Source of the DNA: Sterolibacterium sp.
Lineage (GTDB): Bacteria > Pseudomonadota > Gammaproteobacteria > Burkholderiales > Rhodocyclaceae
Reading direction: 5' to 3'
Assembly: GCA_028713555.1 (NCBI GenBank)
Contig: JAQTOA010000009.1
Location: 1 to 64,000 of the forward strand
DNA: 64,000 bases
The number at the start of each line of letters is the position of its first letter. Position 1 is the first letter of the stretch. The notes beneath the pieces were generated by a model. It was not told the origin of the DNA and ran no database searches. It was given only the letters and a program-made list of their open reading frames with translations. A program made the translations under genes and the position numbers. Below are positions 36,980 to 47,811 of this stretch, piece after piece.

Positions 36980-37777
36980 ATGCATCCCATGCTCATCATC
37001 GCCGTCAAGGCCGCCCGTCGTGCCGGCCAAGTCATCAGCCGCGCCAGTCTTGACATCAGCCAGCTCAAGGTCAGCACCAAACAGCAAAGCGATTACGTCA
37101 CCGAGGTGGATAAACTCGCCGAAGGCGCCATTATCGAGATGCTCCGCGAGAACTATCCTAACCACGCGATTCTAGCAGAAGAGTCAGGGAGTTCCGGCCA
37201 GTCGGAATTCCAGTGGATCATCGATCCACTCGATGGAACCACCAATTTCATCCATGGTTTCCCCCAATATGCAGTTTCAATCGCCCTTGCCCACAAGGGC
37301 GTTCTGACGCATGCCGTGATCTACGATACCAATCGCAACGAATTGTTTACCGCCAGCAAGGGAGAAGGGGCTTTCCTCAACGAAAAACGCCTGCGCGTTT
37401 CCAACCGCGGCAAGCTCGATGAAGCACTGATCGGCACCGGCTTTCCTTACCGCAGCTTCGATCACATTGACGCTTATCTCGCCATTTTTCGCGAACTGAC
37501 CCAGAAGACCGCCGGATTGCGCCGGCCCGGCGCTGCCTCGCTCGACCTGGCCTATGTTGCTGCCGGCCGTCTCGACGGTTTCTGGGAATTCGGGCTGAGT
37601 CCGTGGGACATGGCGGCCGGCGCACTGCTGATCAGCGAAGCCGGCGGCTTGGTCGGCGACCTCAACGGCGAACCGAACTACCTCAGCAGCGGCAATATCG
37701 TCGGCGGTAACCCGAAGGTATTCGCCCAGATTCTGCAAGTCATCGCACCGCACTTGAGCGGAACGCTCAAGCCATAA
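36980..37777 (+). CDS. suhB: Inositol monophosphatase family protein SuhB
   Basis: A 265-residue Mg-dependent phosphatase of the SuhB family. Metal motifs are AEESGSSG and [20 protein letters not shown], and [19 protein letters not shown] near the C-terminus. SuhB also acts in rRNA transcription antitermination in enterobacteria; whether this one does is not shown. It is divergent from trmJ, and its end overlaps the srkA end by 11 bases. Confidence 0.93.
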   Translation: MHPMLIIAVKAARRAGQVISRASLDISQLKVSTKQQSDYVTEVDKLAEGAIIEMLRENYPNHAILAEESGSSGQSEFQWIIDPLDGTTNFIHGFPQYAVSIALAHKGVLTHAVIYDTNRNELFTASKGEGAFLNEKRLRVSNRGKLDEALIGTGFPYRSFDHIDAYLAIFRELTQKTAGLRRPGAASLDLAYVAAGRLDGFWEFGLSPWDMAAGALLISEAGGLVGDLNGEPNYLSSGNIVGGNPKVFAQILQVIAPHLSGTLKP

Positions 37778-38768
37778 AAGCGAGCGGCTCCTCGTCCATC
37801 AGTGCGATCTGCTCACGCAATTCGAGTATGCGATCCTGCCAGTAGCGTTGCGTATTGAACCAGGGGAAAGCATGCGGAAACGCCGGATCATCCCAGCGCC
37901 GCGCCAGCCAGGCGGCATAATGGATCAGGCGCAAGGTGCGCAGGGCTTCGACGAGATACAACTCGCGCGGATCGAAGTCGTGGAAAAGCCGGTAGCCAGA
38001 CAGTATATCGGCGAGTTGCCGCTCCATGTCGGCCCGCCCGCCCGACAGCAGCATCCACAGATCCTGAATGGCCGGCCCCATGCGGGCATCGTCGAAGTCG
38101 ACGAAATGTGGCCCGTTGTCGCTCCACAAAACGTTCCCGGCGTGACAGTCGCCATGCAGTCGCAAGCGCCGCAGTTTTCCGGCACGTTCGAAGCAGCAGC
38201 GCACAGCATCCAGCGCCTGCTGCATCACGCTCTCCCAGGCATCGCGCAGATCGTCGGGGATGAAACCGTGCGCCAGCAGATAACCACGCGGTTCCTCGCC
38301 GAAACTGGTGATATCCAGCGACGGGCGTTCACGAAACGGCTTGATCGCACCGATTGCGTGGATTCGCCCGATGAAGCGCCCCATCCATTCCAGCGTAGCG
38401 CTGTCCTCAAGTTCCGGCGCACGGCCGGCGCATTTCGGATACACCGCGAAACGGTAACCGGCGAATTCATGTATCGTTCTGCCGGCAATGCACAACGCCG
38501 CCGCCACGGGCAGTTCCTGTTCGACCAGTTCCTGTACAAAAGCATGTTCTTCGAGAATGGCAGCATCCGACCAGCGATTCGGGCGATAGAATTTCACCAC
38601 CAGCATCGGGCCCTCCCCCATGCCGACCTGATAGACGCGGTTCTCATAGCTGTTCAGCGCCAGCAAGCGGCCATCGGTGCGAGATTCACCGTTACCCAAG
38701 CTGTCCACTGCGTTCAGGATGCAGTCGGGTGTCAACAAGGCATAGGGAGTGGCTTTCGGTGAATTCAT
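37767..38768 (-). CDS. srkA: Serine/threonine protein kinase SrkA (YihE/RdoA)
   Basis: A 333-residue protein kinase of the choline/aminoglycoside kinase fold. It starts at ATG 38768 ([20 protein letters not shown]). Motifs are [12 protein letters not shown] (ATP-binding lysine), [12 protein letters not shown] (catalytic loop) and [20 protein letters not shown]. SrkA participates in envelope stress survival in enterobacteria. It converges with suhB and is divergent from parE. Confidence 0.88.
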   Translation of the reverse strand: MNSPKATPYALLTPDCILNAVDSLGNGESRTDGRLLALNSYENRVYQVGMGEGPMLVVKFYRPNRWSDAAILEEHAFVQELVEQELPVAAALCIAGRTIHEFAGYRFAVYPKCAGRAPELEDSATLEWMGRFIGRIHAIGAIKPFRERPSLDITSFGEEPRGYLLAHGFIPDDLRDAWESVMQQALDAVRCCFERAGKLRRLRLHGDCHAGNVLWSDNGPHFVDFDDARMGPAIQDLWMLLSGGRADMERQLADILSGYRLFHDFDPRELYLVEALRTLRLIHYAAWLARRWDDPAFPHAFPWFNTQRYWQDRILELREQIALMDEEPLAFMA

Positions 38769-38826
38769 ATGTGCATTGTATGCGCTGGCGCAACCTCGCG
38801 ACACTCCAGCACATAGGTAATTTCTG

Positions 38827-40796
<1,970 letters not shown>

Positions 40797-40800
<4 letters not shown>

Positions 40801-43130
40801 ACGAGACTCTGGATTTATTTGCCAACCTGCCCCCACCCCCTCAGCCGCCAGCGCCGTTGATATCGCCAGCGCTGCCAGACGATGCACTGCCGCTGGACTT
40901 GTTCGCCGAACAGGCCTACCTCGCCTATGCCATGTCGGTGGTCAAAAGCCGCGCCCTGCCACAGGTCGAGGACGGCCAGAAGCCGGTGCAACGCCGCATC
41001 CTGTATGCCATGCACGAGATGGGACTGCGTGCCGGCGCCAAGCACGTCAAGTCCGCGCGGGTGGTCGGCGATGTTCTGGGCAAGCTCCATCCGCACGGCG
41101 ACAGTTCGGTCTATGACGCCATGGTGCGCATCGCCCAAGACTTCAGCCTGCGCTATCCGCTGGCCGACGGGCAGGGCAATTTCGGCTCGCGCGATGGCGA
41201 CGGCGCCGCAGCCATGCGCTACACCGAAATCCGGCTGACGCCGATTGCCGACCTGCTGTTATCCGAAATTCACCGCGGCACCGTGGACTTCCGGCTCAAT
41301 TATGACGGCAGCTTTCAGGAACCGGTGCTGCTCCCCGCCCGGTTGCCGTTTGCGCTGCTGAACGGCGCCTCCGGCATTGCTGTCGGCATGGCGACCGAAA
41401 TTCCGCCGCACAACCTGTTGGAAGTCGCCCAGGCAGCAATCCACCTGATCCGCAATCCTGCAGCCACGGTAAGCGATCTGCTGGCACACATCCAGGGACC
41501 AGATTATCCGGGTGGCGGGCAAATCATCTCGCCGCCAACTGTCCTTCACGACGCTTATGAAACGGGACGAGGCAACCTGCGCCTGCGTGCCCGCTGGCGC
41601 ATCGAAGAACTCGCCCGAGGCCAGTGGCGGATCATCGTTAACGAGCTGCCGCATGGTGTTTCGGTGGCTCAGGTGATGGCGGAAATCGAGTCCGTCAGCA
41701 ACCCCCAACCCCGCTCGGGCAAAAAGGATATTACTCAGGAGCAGAAAAACCTCAAGGCAGCGGTGCTCGCCGTGCTCGATCTGGCCCGCGACGAGTCCAG
41801 CGATGAAGCGGCGGTGAGGCTGGTGCTGGAGCCGAAATCGTCGCGCCTGGAGCCGGCGGCTTTCATGGCCGTACTGCTGGCGAACACTTCCCTGGAGACC
41901 TCGGCGTCGATCAACATGACCATGATCGGCCGCGACGGCAACCCGCAACAAAAAAACCTTTGTCAAATTCTCGGCGAATGGGTGAATTTTCGCTATGTCA
42001 CGGTCGAGCGCCGCACCCACTACCGACTTGACGAGGTGGACCGGCGTATTCATATTTGCGACGGCCGCATGATCGCCTACCTGCTCATCGAGGAAGTCAT
42101 CCGTACCATACGCGAGTCCGATGAGCCCAAACCTGCCCTTATGGAAGCCTTCGGCCTCAGTGAAATTCAGGCCGAAGACATTTTGGAAATCCGCTTGCGG
42201 CAACTGGCGCGATTGGAAGGCATCAAGATCGAGAAAGAACTCACGGAATTGCGCAGCGAGCGCAGCTCCCTGCAAACCCTGCTGGACAACCGTGGCACCA
42301 TGACCCGCGCGATCATCAAGGAGATCGAGACAGACGCCAAGAAACATGGCGATGCCCGCCGCACGCTGATTGAGGCGGATGCGGCAACGCAAAGCGGTCG
42401 CGCCGATTTGAAGCTGAATGTAGCGGATGAACCGGTCACCGTGATCCTGTCCCAAGCCGGCTGGCTACGTTCCCGGCAGGGTCACGGCATCGCGCCGGAA
42501 AGCATTACCTACAAGACTGGGGACGCCGCCTTTGCCGTGTTCGAGGCACGCACCACCTGGCCGTTGTGTCTGCTGGATAGCCATGGCAGAGCCTATACCA
42601 TTCCTGTAGCATCAATACCTGGCGGCAAAGGGGATGGCGTGCCGCTGGCGACTCTGGTCGAACTGCAGGAGGGTGGCAAGATGGCGCAGGCCATCTCCGC
42701 CGCGCCGGAAACGCAATACTTGTTTGCCAATTCCGGCGGCTATGGGTTTGTGTCCAACGTTGCCGACCTGGTCGGACGCAACAAGGCGGGAAAGGCATTC
42801 ATGTCCATGGAGCCAGGAGAAACATTGCTGTCCCCGGTGGCCGTGGCTGGCTCGCATATTTTCGCCGCCTCCAGCAATGGCCGTTTGCTGGTGTTTGATG
42901 CCTGCGAGATGAAGCAACTGGCCAAGGGGCGCGGAGTAATCATCATGGCCATGGAGCGGGGATGCAGCCTCGCAACCTTGGGTTACTGCGATGGGCAAAA
43001 ACTGTCGTTGGCGTGCCGGGAACGCGGCAAGGTATTCACTTTCACTCTCGCGGGCAATGACTTGCCCAAGTACCTGTTGCATCGCGCGCGCAAGGGATAT
43101 CAATTGCCCGGCAAAAAACTTCCTGTTTAA
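40797..43130 (+). CDS. parC: DNA topoisomerase IV subunit A
   Basis: A 777-residue DNA-cleaving subunit. I start at ATG 40797, inside the parE stop; a longer frame begins at 40758 within parE. It shows '[20 protein letters not shown]' and [15 protein letters not shown], the quinolone-resistance region '[20 protein letters not shown]', and the catalytic Tyr142 in [12 protein letters not shown] proline-rich N-terminal extension ([20 protein letters not shown]) precedes the core. Its pairing with parE and the short C-terminal domain support ParC over GyrA. Confidence 0.94.
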
Positions 43131-43140
43131 GAGATCACTG

Positions 43141-43650
43141 ATGAACCTGATCAAAATAATTCTACTTTCCTGGCTAGTTGTACTAGCCACCAGCGTATCC
43201 GCGAAAACGCCCGGCGAAGTCGAGGTCGGCAGCGATCTTCGGGAAGCGCCGCTATATGGCTTTTCGGGCGATTTCAGAAAACTTTCCGAATTCCGCGGCA
43301 AGCCGCTGATCATCAATGTCTGGGCAAGCTGGTGTGGCCCCTGTCGGGCTGAAATGGGATCACTGGAACGGCTTTCGCGTCGTTTCAGCAGGAAAAAACT
43401 CAATGTAATCGGCATCTCTACCGACGACGATGCCCGGGCCGCTTTGTCATTTCTGGTGCAATCGAAAGTTACCTTTGACAATTATCTCGACAGAAACCTG
43501 TTACTGGAAAATATGCTGGGGGCAAACATGATTCCATTGACGATTCTGGTCGATTCCCAGGGAAGGGTAGTAAAGAAGGTCAATGGATCACGCGAATGGG
43601 ACAGCCCAGAATCATTGGAAATGATAAACAGGACGCTTAAACTCAACTAG
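43141..43650 (+). CDS. Periplasmic thioredoxin-like (TlpA/ResA) protein
   Basis: A 169-residue protein with an N-terminal signal segment (MNLIKIILLSWLVVLATSVS) and a thioredoxin fold with the redox motif WCGPC in NVWASWCGPCRAEMG. The central TPRL-type insert and the proline segment (MIPLTILVDSQGRVV) fit the TlpA/ResA group, which reduces disulfides in the envelope, for example during cytochrome c maturation. It begins 10 bases after parC; the longer upstream frame is inside parC. Partner unknown. Confidence 0.85.
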   Translation: MNLIKIILLSWLVVLATSVSAKTPGEVEVGSDLREAPLYGFSGDFRKLSEFRGKPLIINVWASWCGPCRAEMGSLERLSRRFSRKKLNVIGISTDDDARAALSFLVQSKVTFDNYLDRNLLLENMLGANMIPLTILVDSQGRVVKKVNGSREWDSPESLEMINRTLKLN

Positions 43651-43710
43651 GCCGCACTGGCAGCGCGATGCCGCTTTCCCCGATTCAACACGAAAGTGGC
43701 AGGTGGACAG

Positions 43711-44142
43711 CTAACCTATTTCCTTGATGTGTTTTCGCCGCTGCGCTTCAGAAACAAACTCTTCCAAATCCGGATCCATCGCGTTGCGCGATGAAACGAT
43801 TCCGATAGGCTTGCCGTTCTCTATCACGGGTACGTGACGGAAACCATTCTCGTGCATCATCAACAATGCATAGCCGAAGCTTTTATTGGGATCAAGAGTC
43901 CTCGGTTCGGTTGTCATCACTTCAGCCAACTGCGTCGTCCGCGCATCCCGGCCGCGCGCAATAACGCGGAATACCGCATCACGTTCGGTGAATATCCCCA
44001 CCAATCGTTCTTCTTTGACGACCATGACCGCGCCTACATTCTTTTTCTCCATCATTTCGGAAGCCTTACTGACAGTGGTCTCCGGCGGAGCAACGATATA
44101 GTTTCGTTTCTCCATGACGCGTCTAATTGGTAGTTCGAACAT
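43711..44142 (-). CDS. CBS-domain pair protein
   Basis: A 143-residue protein made of two CBS domains. The first shows 'VSKASEMMEKKNVGAVMVVK' and RLVGIFTERDAVFRV, the second 'ALLMMHENGFRHVPVIENGK' and PIGIVSSRNAMDPD. CBS pairs bind adenosyl nucleotides and regulate enzymes or channels. Without an attached domain, the partner is unknown. It converges with the thioredoxin-like gene. Confidence 0.85.
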   Translation of the reverse strand: MFELPIRRVMEKRNYIVAPPETTVSKASEMMEKKNVGAVMVVKEERLVGIFTERDAVFRVIARGRDARTTQLAEVMTTEPRTLDPNKSFGYALLMMHENGFRHVPVIENGKPIGIVSSRNAMDPDLEEFVSEAQRRKHIKEIG

Positions 44143-44558
44143 TGCGCTTCCCTATCCATGCATTGAAATGTGTGCTCCATGCCTTGCGGATCCTCATGAC
44201 CGACTTTTAGACTGGCCTTGCAGTCTTGTACCGGTTTTCTTCTCACCTATAGCGTGTCAATACTAGCGGCTGCGCATTGCGTGATCTTGATTACGATCAA
44301 CTATCGTTTAAGTGGGTTCTATTGCCTCATGAGTAAAGAAATTCTTCAGACCCAAATTCGCTGTGAGGAGGAATGCCATATTCCCCGGCTCTCATGGATA
44401 TTTCTGTTGCTTTAAAGGAGGATTCGGGGTATAAAAATAACGCAGGTTCGTATTGCTAACCGTATGGGGGAGCGATTATCGAGAGTGCAAATAGTGTGTG
44501 ATGGGGTTTGAGTTCCCTACACCGGAATAGCCGGTAATCGGTACATGATGTGCCGAAA
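44143..44558. other. Intergenic stretch before the terminator and intron
   Basis: About 415 bases between the CBS-protein gene start and the terminator hairpin. It holds an AAAGGAGG string near 44414-44421 that is not followed by a convincing gene, and short frames only. No RNA gene was recognised. The 5' part presumably holds the CBS gene promoter. Confidence 0.35.
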
Positions 44559-44587
44559 AAACGCCGCATTCTGCGGCGTTTCATATT
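44559..44587 (+). terminator. Strong terminator-like hairpin directly before a group II intron
   Basis: A perfect 10-bp stem AAACGCCGCA (44559-44568) and TGCGGCGTTT (44572-44581) with a three-base loop, followed by CATATT. The hairpin is immediately followed by the intron 5' end at 44589. Intron insertion just after a hairpin terminator is the target preference known for class C group II introns. Confidence 0.75.
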
Positions 44588-44588
44588 G

Positions 44589-45120
44589 GTGCGTCCGGCA
44601 GGGCGCACTCACATGGAGGTGTAAGTCCTCTACTCGCCCGACAAGGGGAAGAGTTAGCCGAACGGCAAGGGTGTTGCGGGCGACTGCGAATCTGGAGGAG
44701 GCCGAAGGCAAAGCGCTGGCCTGACGAACAGGAAGCGGATATGAGGCGAGGCGGCACGGTGGGGCAAGGTGGCCAATATCGTCGAAGCCCGAAACTTGTA
44801 CGGAACGCCGTGACGTAAATCCGGCAGGTACAAGCGTGAAGGTGGGTGCGTCATCCTCGGGTGATCTGCATGGGTGCCGATGACACCTTCTTCTTGCGTG
44901 GCATACATGTTCCTTTCTTTCGACATGTTATGCCTCACACACAAAATTTCAGACAGGCTCTTGACCGGGCTTTCACGAAGCCCTTCTTTGATCGTTTAGG
45001 TCTGGTGTCGCTGCTCGATACGATGAGACGACTCCAGCGTGTTCAATGAACCGCCAGATGCAAGACCGCAAGTCCGCTAGTGCGGGAGGACGGCGGGGAA
45101 GATCTCGCCGCCTACCCGAC
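44589..45120 (+). mobile_element. Degenerate ORF-less group II intron
   Basis: The 5' end GTGCGTCCGG (44589) and following segments (ACATGGAGGTGTAAGTCCTC, GCGACTGCGAATCTGGAGG and GCCGAAGGCAAAGCG...CTGGCCTGACGAACAGGAAG) are characteristic of domain I of bacterial group II introns. The 3' part (45048-45120) has a domain V-like segment (GAACCGCCAGATGCAAGACC, GCAAGTCCGC) and a domain VI-like end (GGAGGACGGCGGGG ... CGCCGCCTACCCGAC). The reverse transcriptase/maturase gene is missing. About 200 bases in the middle (44850-45047) are foreign or rearranged. It is probably not mobile on its own. Class assignment is uncertain. Confidence 0.7.
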
Positions 45121-45193
45121 CAATTTAAGGCATACATCCTCTCGCAGGACTGTCCGTTTCGTGCCAGTGTTTTTCCGCAGAACAAAATAATCG

Positions 45194-45222
45194 TTGACAG
45201 ACATCCCGCCGTCTGCTTGAAT
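45194..45222 (+). promoter_or_regulatory. Predicted promoter of the psrA-like gene
   Basis: TTGACA (45194-45199) and TTGAAT (45217-45222) are separated by 17 bases. The -35 box is consensus; the -10 box is a poorer match. The operator palindrome 45219-45248 overlaps the -10 box and start region, as expected for repression. Confidence 0.55.
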
Positions 45223-45248
45223 GTTTCAAACGATCGTTTGAAACATTC
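45219..45248. promoter_or_regulatory. 30-bp perfect palindromic operator, PsrA-type
   Basis: The left half GAATGTTTCAAACGA (45219-45233) is followed by its exact reverse complement. Its centre is CAAACGATCGTTTG, which fits the published PsrA recognition pattern (G/C)AAAC(N2-4)GTTT(G/C). It lies 12 bases before the ATG of the TetR-family gene, so autoregulation is likely. Confidence 0.75.
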
Positions 45249-45259
45249 GTTTACATCTA

Positions 45260-45994
45260 ATGTCTGAAACCGATACCCGCCTTCGTATCCTTGATGCTTC
45301 CGAATCGTTGTTTGTAGAACACGGCTTCGAAACCACATCATTGCGCCAGATCACTGGTAAAGCAAAAGTGAATCTTGCCGCCGTGAACTACCACTTCGGC
45401 TCCAAGGAAGCCTTGATTCAGGAGGTATTCCGTCGCCGCCTCGGTCGGTTAAACGATCAGCGACTGAAAGAACTGGACCGCTTGGAGGCCGAGGCAGCGG
45501 GCGCGCCACTAAAACCAAGCCAGATACTCGAAGCATTCTTTGGCGTAGCTTTAAAAATGGCTGCCGACAAGCAGGGTGGGGGAAGTGCGTTCATGCGTCT
45601 GCTTGGACGCACCTACACTGAACCAGCCGAATTCATACGTAGCTTCCTAGCCGAGAAAGACGCCGCAGTTGTTGATCGCTTCAAGGATGCGTTGCTCAAG
45701 TCGCTACCCGAAGTGCCCTGTGAAGAAATTTTCTGGCGTTTTCATTTCATGCTCGGCGCGATGTCCTACGCCATTTCCGGCGCCGACGCATTGAATATTG
45801 TGGCTAGGGGCAGTATCGATGACAGCGATAGCGAGGTGCTGTATACCCGGCTCATGAGTTTTCTGCTGGGTGGTCTGCGCGCTCCATTGCCGAGTTTGTC
45901 AACCAAGGCCAGTAGCGCCACAATAAAGCCAGACGTCAAAAAAACCGCCAATGTAAATTCAACCGCTACAAGGACAACTCCTCAATTCAATTAG
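45260..45994 (+). CDS. psrA: TetR-family regulator, PsrA-like (fatty-acid responsive)
   Basis: A 244-residue TetR-type repressor. The helix-turn-helix lies at about residues 10-55: 'RILDASESLFVEHGFETTSL' and 'RQITGKAKVNLAAVNYHFGS'. The latter part is nearly the signature of PsrA, which in Pseudomonas senses long-chain acyl compounds and represses beta-oxidation genes. The C-terminal region is Ser/Thr-rich and probably disordered. The operator immediately upstream matches the PsrA motif. The three downstream genes encode fatty acid beta-oxidation enzymes, which fits. Confidence 0.82.
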   Translation: MSETDTRLRILDASESLFVEHGFETTSLRQITGKAKVNLAAVNYHFGSKEALIQEVFRRRLGRLNDQRLKELDRLEAEAAGAPLKPSQILEAFFGVALKMAADKQGGGSAFMRLLGRTYTEPAEFIRSFLAEKDAAVVDRFKDALLKSLPEVPCEEIFWRFHFMLGAMSYAISGADALNIVARGSIDDSDSEVLYTRLMSFLLGGLRAPLPSLSTKASSATIKPDVKKTANVNSTATRTTPQFN

Positions 45995-46006
45995 CCAGGG
46001 GGAATC

Positions 46007-47797
46007 ATGGGTCAATACAATGCACCATTACGTGATATGCAATTCGTTCTGCATGAGTTACTGAATGTTGAATCCGAATTAAAACAACTCCCCAAGCATG
46101 CCGAGGTTGATGCCAATATCATTAATCAGGTGCTGGGAGAGGGTAGCAAATTCACCTCCCGGGTTATATTCCCGTTAAATCACAGCGGTGATCGTGAAGG
46201 TTGCCATTTCGATAAGGCAACGCTTGCTGTGACCACGCCGCAGGGTTTCAAGGAGGCCTACATACAGTATCGGAAAGCCGGCTGGCCATCCCTTCCCTGT
46301 GATCCAGAATACGGCGGCCAAGGTCTGCCCATGGTTTTGTACAACTCTCTCTCAGAGATGCTGAACTCGGCCAACCAGGCGTGGTATATGTACCCCGGTC
46401 TCTCACACGGCGCTTACGAGTGCTTGCATGCCCACGGCACTGAAGAACAAAAAGCCTTGTATTTGCCGAAGCTGGTTTCAGGGGAATGGACCGGCACCAT
46501 GTGCCTTACCGAGGCGCATTGCGGCACCGACCTCGGCCTGCTGCGCAGCAAGGCAACTCCCCAGGCAGATGGCACTTACAGGATAACCGGAAGCAAAATC
46601 TTCATCTCGGCAGGCGAGCATGACCTGGCGGAAAACATCCTCCATCTCGTCTTGGCGCGTCTGCCTGATGCTCCGTCTGGCACCAGGGGAATTTCCCTGT
46701 TCCTGGTACCTAAATTCATCCCCAATGCCGATAGCACGCTGGGAGCGCGCAACACCATCTATTGCGGCGGCATCGAGGAAAAGATGGGCATACACGCCAA
46801 CTCGACTTGCCAGATGCGCCTGGACGACGCCACAGGATGGATCATCGGCAAGCCGAACAAGGGCTTGAACGCCATGTTCGTCATGATGAATGCCGCCCGT
46901 TTGGGGGTCGGCATGCAATCCCTGGGGCTCACCGAAGTCGCCTACCAGAACGCCCTCGTATATGCCAAGGATCGCATTCAGATGCGCAGCCTGTCCGGCA
47001 TCAAAGCGCCGGATCAGGCTGCCGACCCGATCATTGTGCATCCGGACGTGCGGCGCATGCTGCTGACTGCCAAGGCTTATGCGGAAGGCGGCCGCGCATT
47101 CTGCTCTTTCGTCGCCTTGCAGATTGACAGGGAGTTAAATCATCCGGATGAAACCGCGCGCCAGGAAGCCACCGACCTGGTCGCGCTGCTGACACCTGTC
47201 GTCAAGGCATTCATCACTGACAACGGCTGGGTTGCCACCTCTGAAGCGCTGCAGGTCTATGGCGGTCACGGCTTTATCGCCGAATGGGGGATGGAGCAAT
47301 ACGTCCGCGATGCCCGCATCAACATGATTTACGAAGGCACCAACACCATCCAGTCGCTTGATCTGCTGGGACGCAAGGTGCTAATGGATAATGGCGCGAA
47401 ACTGCGCAAATTCGGCGCGCTGATCCAGGCATTCATCGAGGAGAATGGGACTGATGAGGCCATGAACGAATTCATCACGCCGCTTGCCGATCTCGGCGAG
47501 AAAGTAACCAAGCTGACCATGGAAATCGGCATGAAGGCCTTTCAGAACCAGGACGAAATCGGCGCCGCCGCGGTTCCCTTCCTGCGCGTGGTGGGCCATC
47601 TGGTGTATGCCTATTTCTTCGCCCGCATGGCGAAGATTGCTCTGGAAAAACTCGACTCCGGAGATACCTTCTACAAAGCCAAACTTGCCACGGCCCGCTT
47701 TTATTTTGCCCGACTGCTACCGGAAACTGCCATGTTGATTCGCCAGGCACGTTCAGGCGCCGCCAATCTGCTCGATCTCGAAACCGAACTGTTTTAA
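46007..47797 (+). CDS. Acyl-CoA dehydrogenase
   Basis: A 596-residue FAD enzyme catalysing the first oxidation step of beta-oxidation. It contains 'WTGTMCLTEAHCGTDLGLLR', 'YRITGSKIFISAGEHDLAEN' and 'GGHGFIAEWGMEQYVRDARI' with NMIYEGTN, the substrate and FAD region. The C-terminal extension (about residues 470-596) is that of the 600-residue bacterial subfamily (AcdA/FadE2-like). The short gap of 12 bases from psrA and 14 bases to the next gene suggests one transcript. Confidence 0.92.
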   Translation: MGQYNAPLRDMQFVLHELLNVESELKQLPKHAEVDANIINQVLGEGSKFTSRVIFPLNHSGDREGCHFDKATLAVTTPQGFKEAYIQYRKAGWPSLPCDPEYGGQGLPMVLYNSLSEMLNSANQAWYMYPGLSHGAYECLHAHGTEEQKALYLPKLVSGEWTGTMCLTEAHCGTDLGLLRSKATPQADGTYRITGSKIFISAGEHDLAENILHLVLARLPDAPSGTRGISLFLVPKFIPNADSTLGARNTIYCGGIEEKMGIHANSTCQMRLDDATGWIIGKPNKGLNAMFVMMNAARLGVGMQSLGLTEVAYQNALVYAKDRIQMRSLSGIKAPDQAADPIIVHPDVRRMLLTAKAYAEGGRAFCSFVALQIDRELNHPDETARQEATDLVALLTPVVKAFITDNGWVATSEALQVYGGHGFIAEWGMEQYVRDARINMIYEGTNTIQSLDLLGRKVLMDNGAKLRKFGALIQAFIEENGTDEAMNEFITPLADLGEKVTKLTMEIGMKAFQNQDEIGAAAVPFLRVVGHLVYAYFFARMAKIALEKLDSGDTFYKAKLATARFYFARLLPETAMLIRQARSGAANLLDLETELF

Positions 47798-47811
47798 AGG
47801 GAAAGCATACT

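Noticed and set aside
41259..42455. 398-codon open frame antisense to parC
   Set aside because: The sense strand is a complete topoisomerase IV subunit; the antisense translation shows no recognisable domain.
44414..44421. AGGAGG ribosome-binding site for a gene before the intron
   Set aside because: The following frame is short and unrecognisable, so there is no gene to assign.
44967..44983. GGGCTT/AAGCCC hairpin as a terminator
   Set aside because: Short stem with a weak T-rich tail, inside the disrupted middle of the intron remnant; cannot be separated from chance structure.
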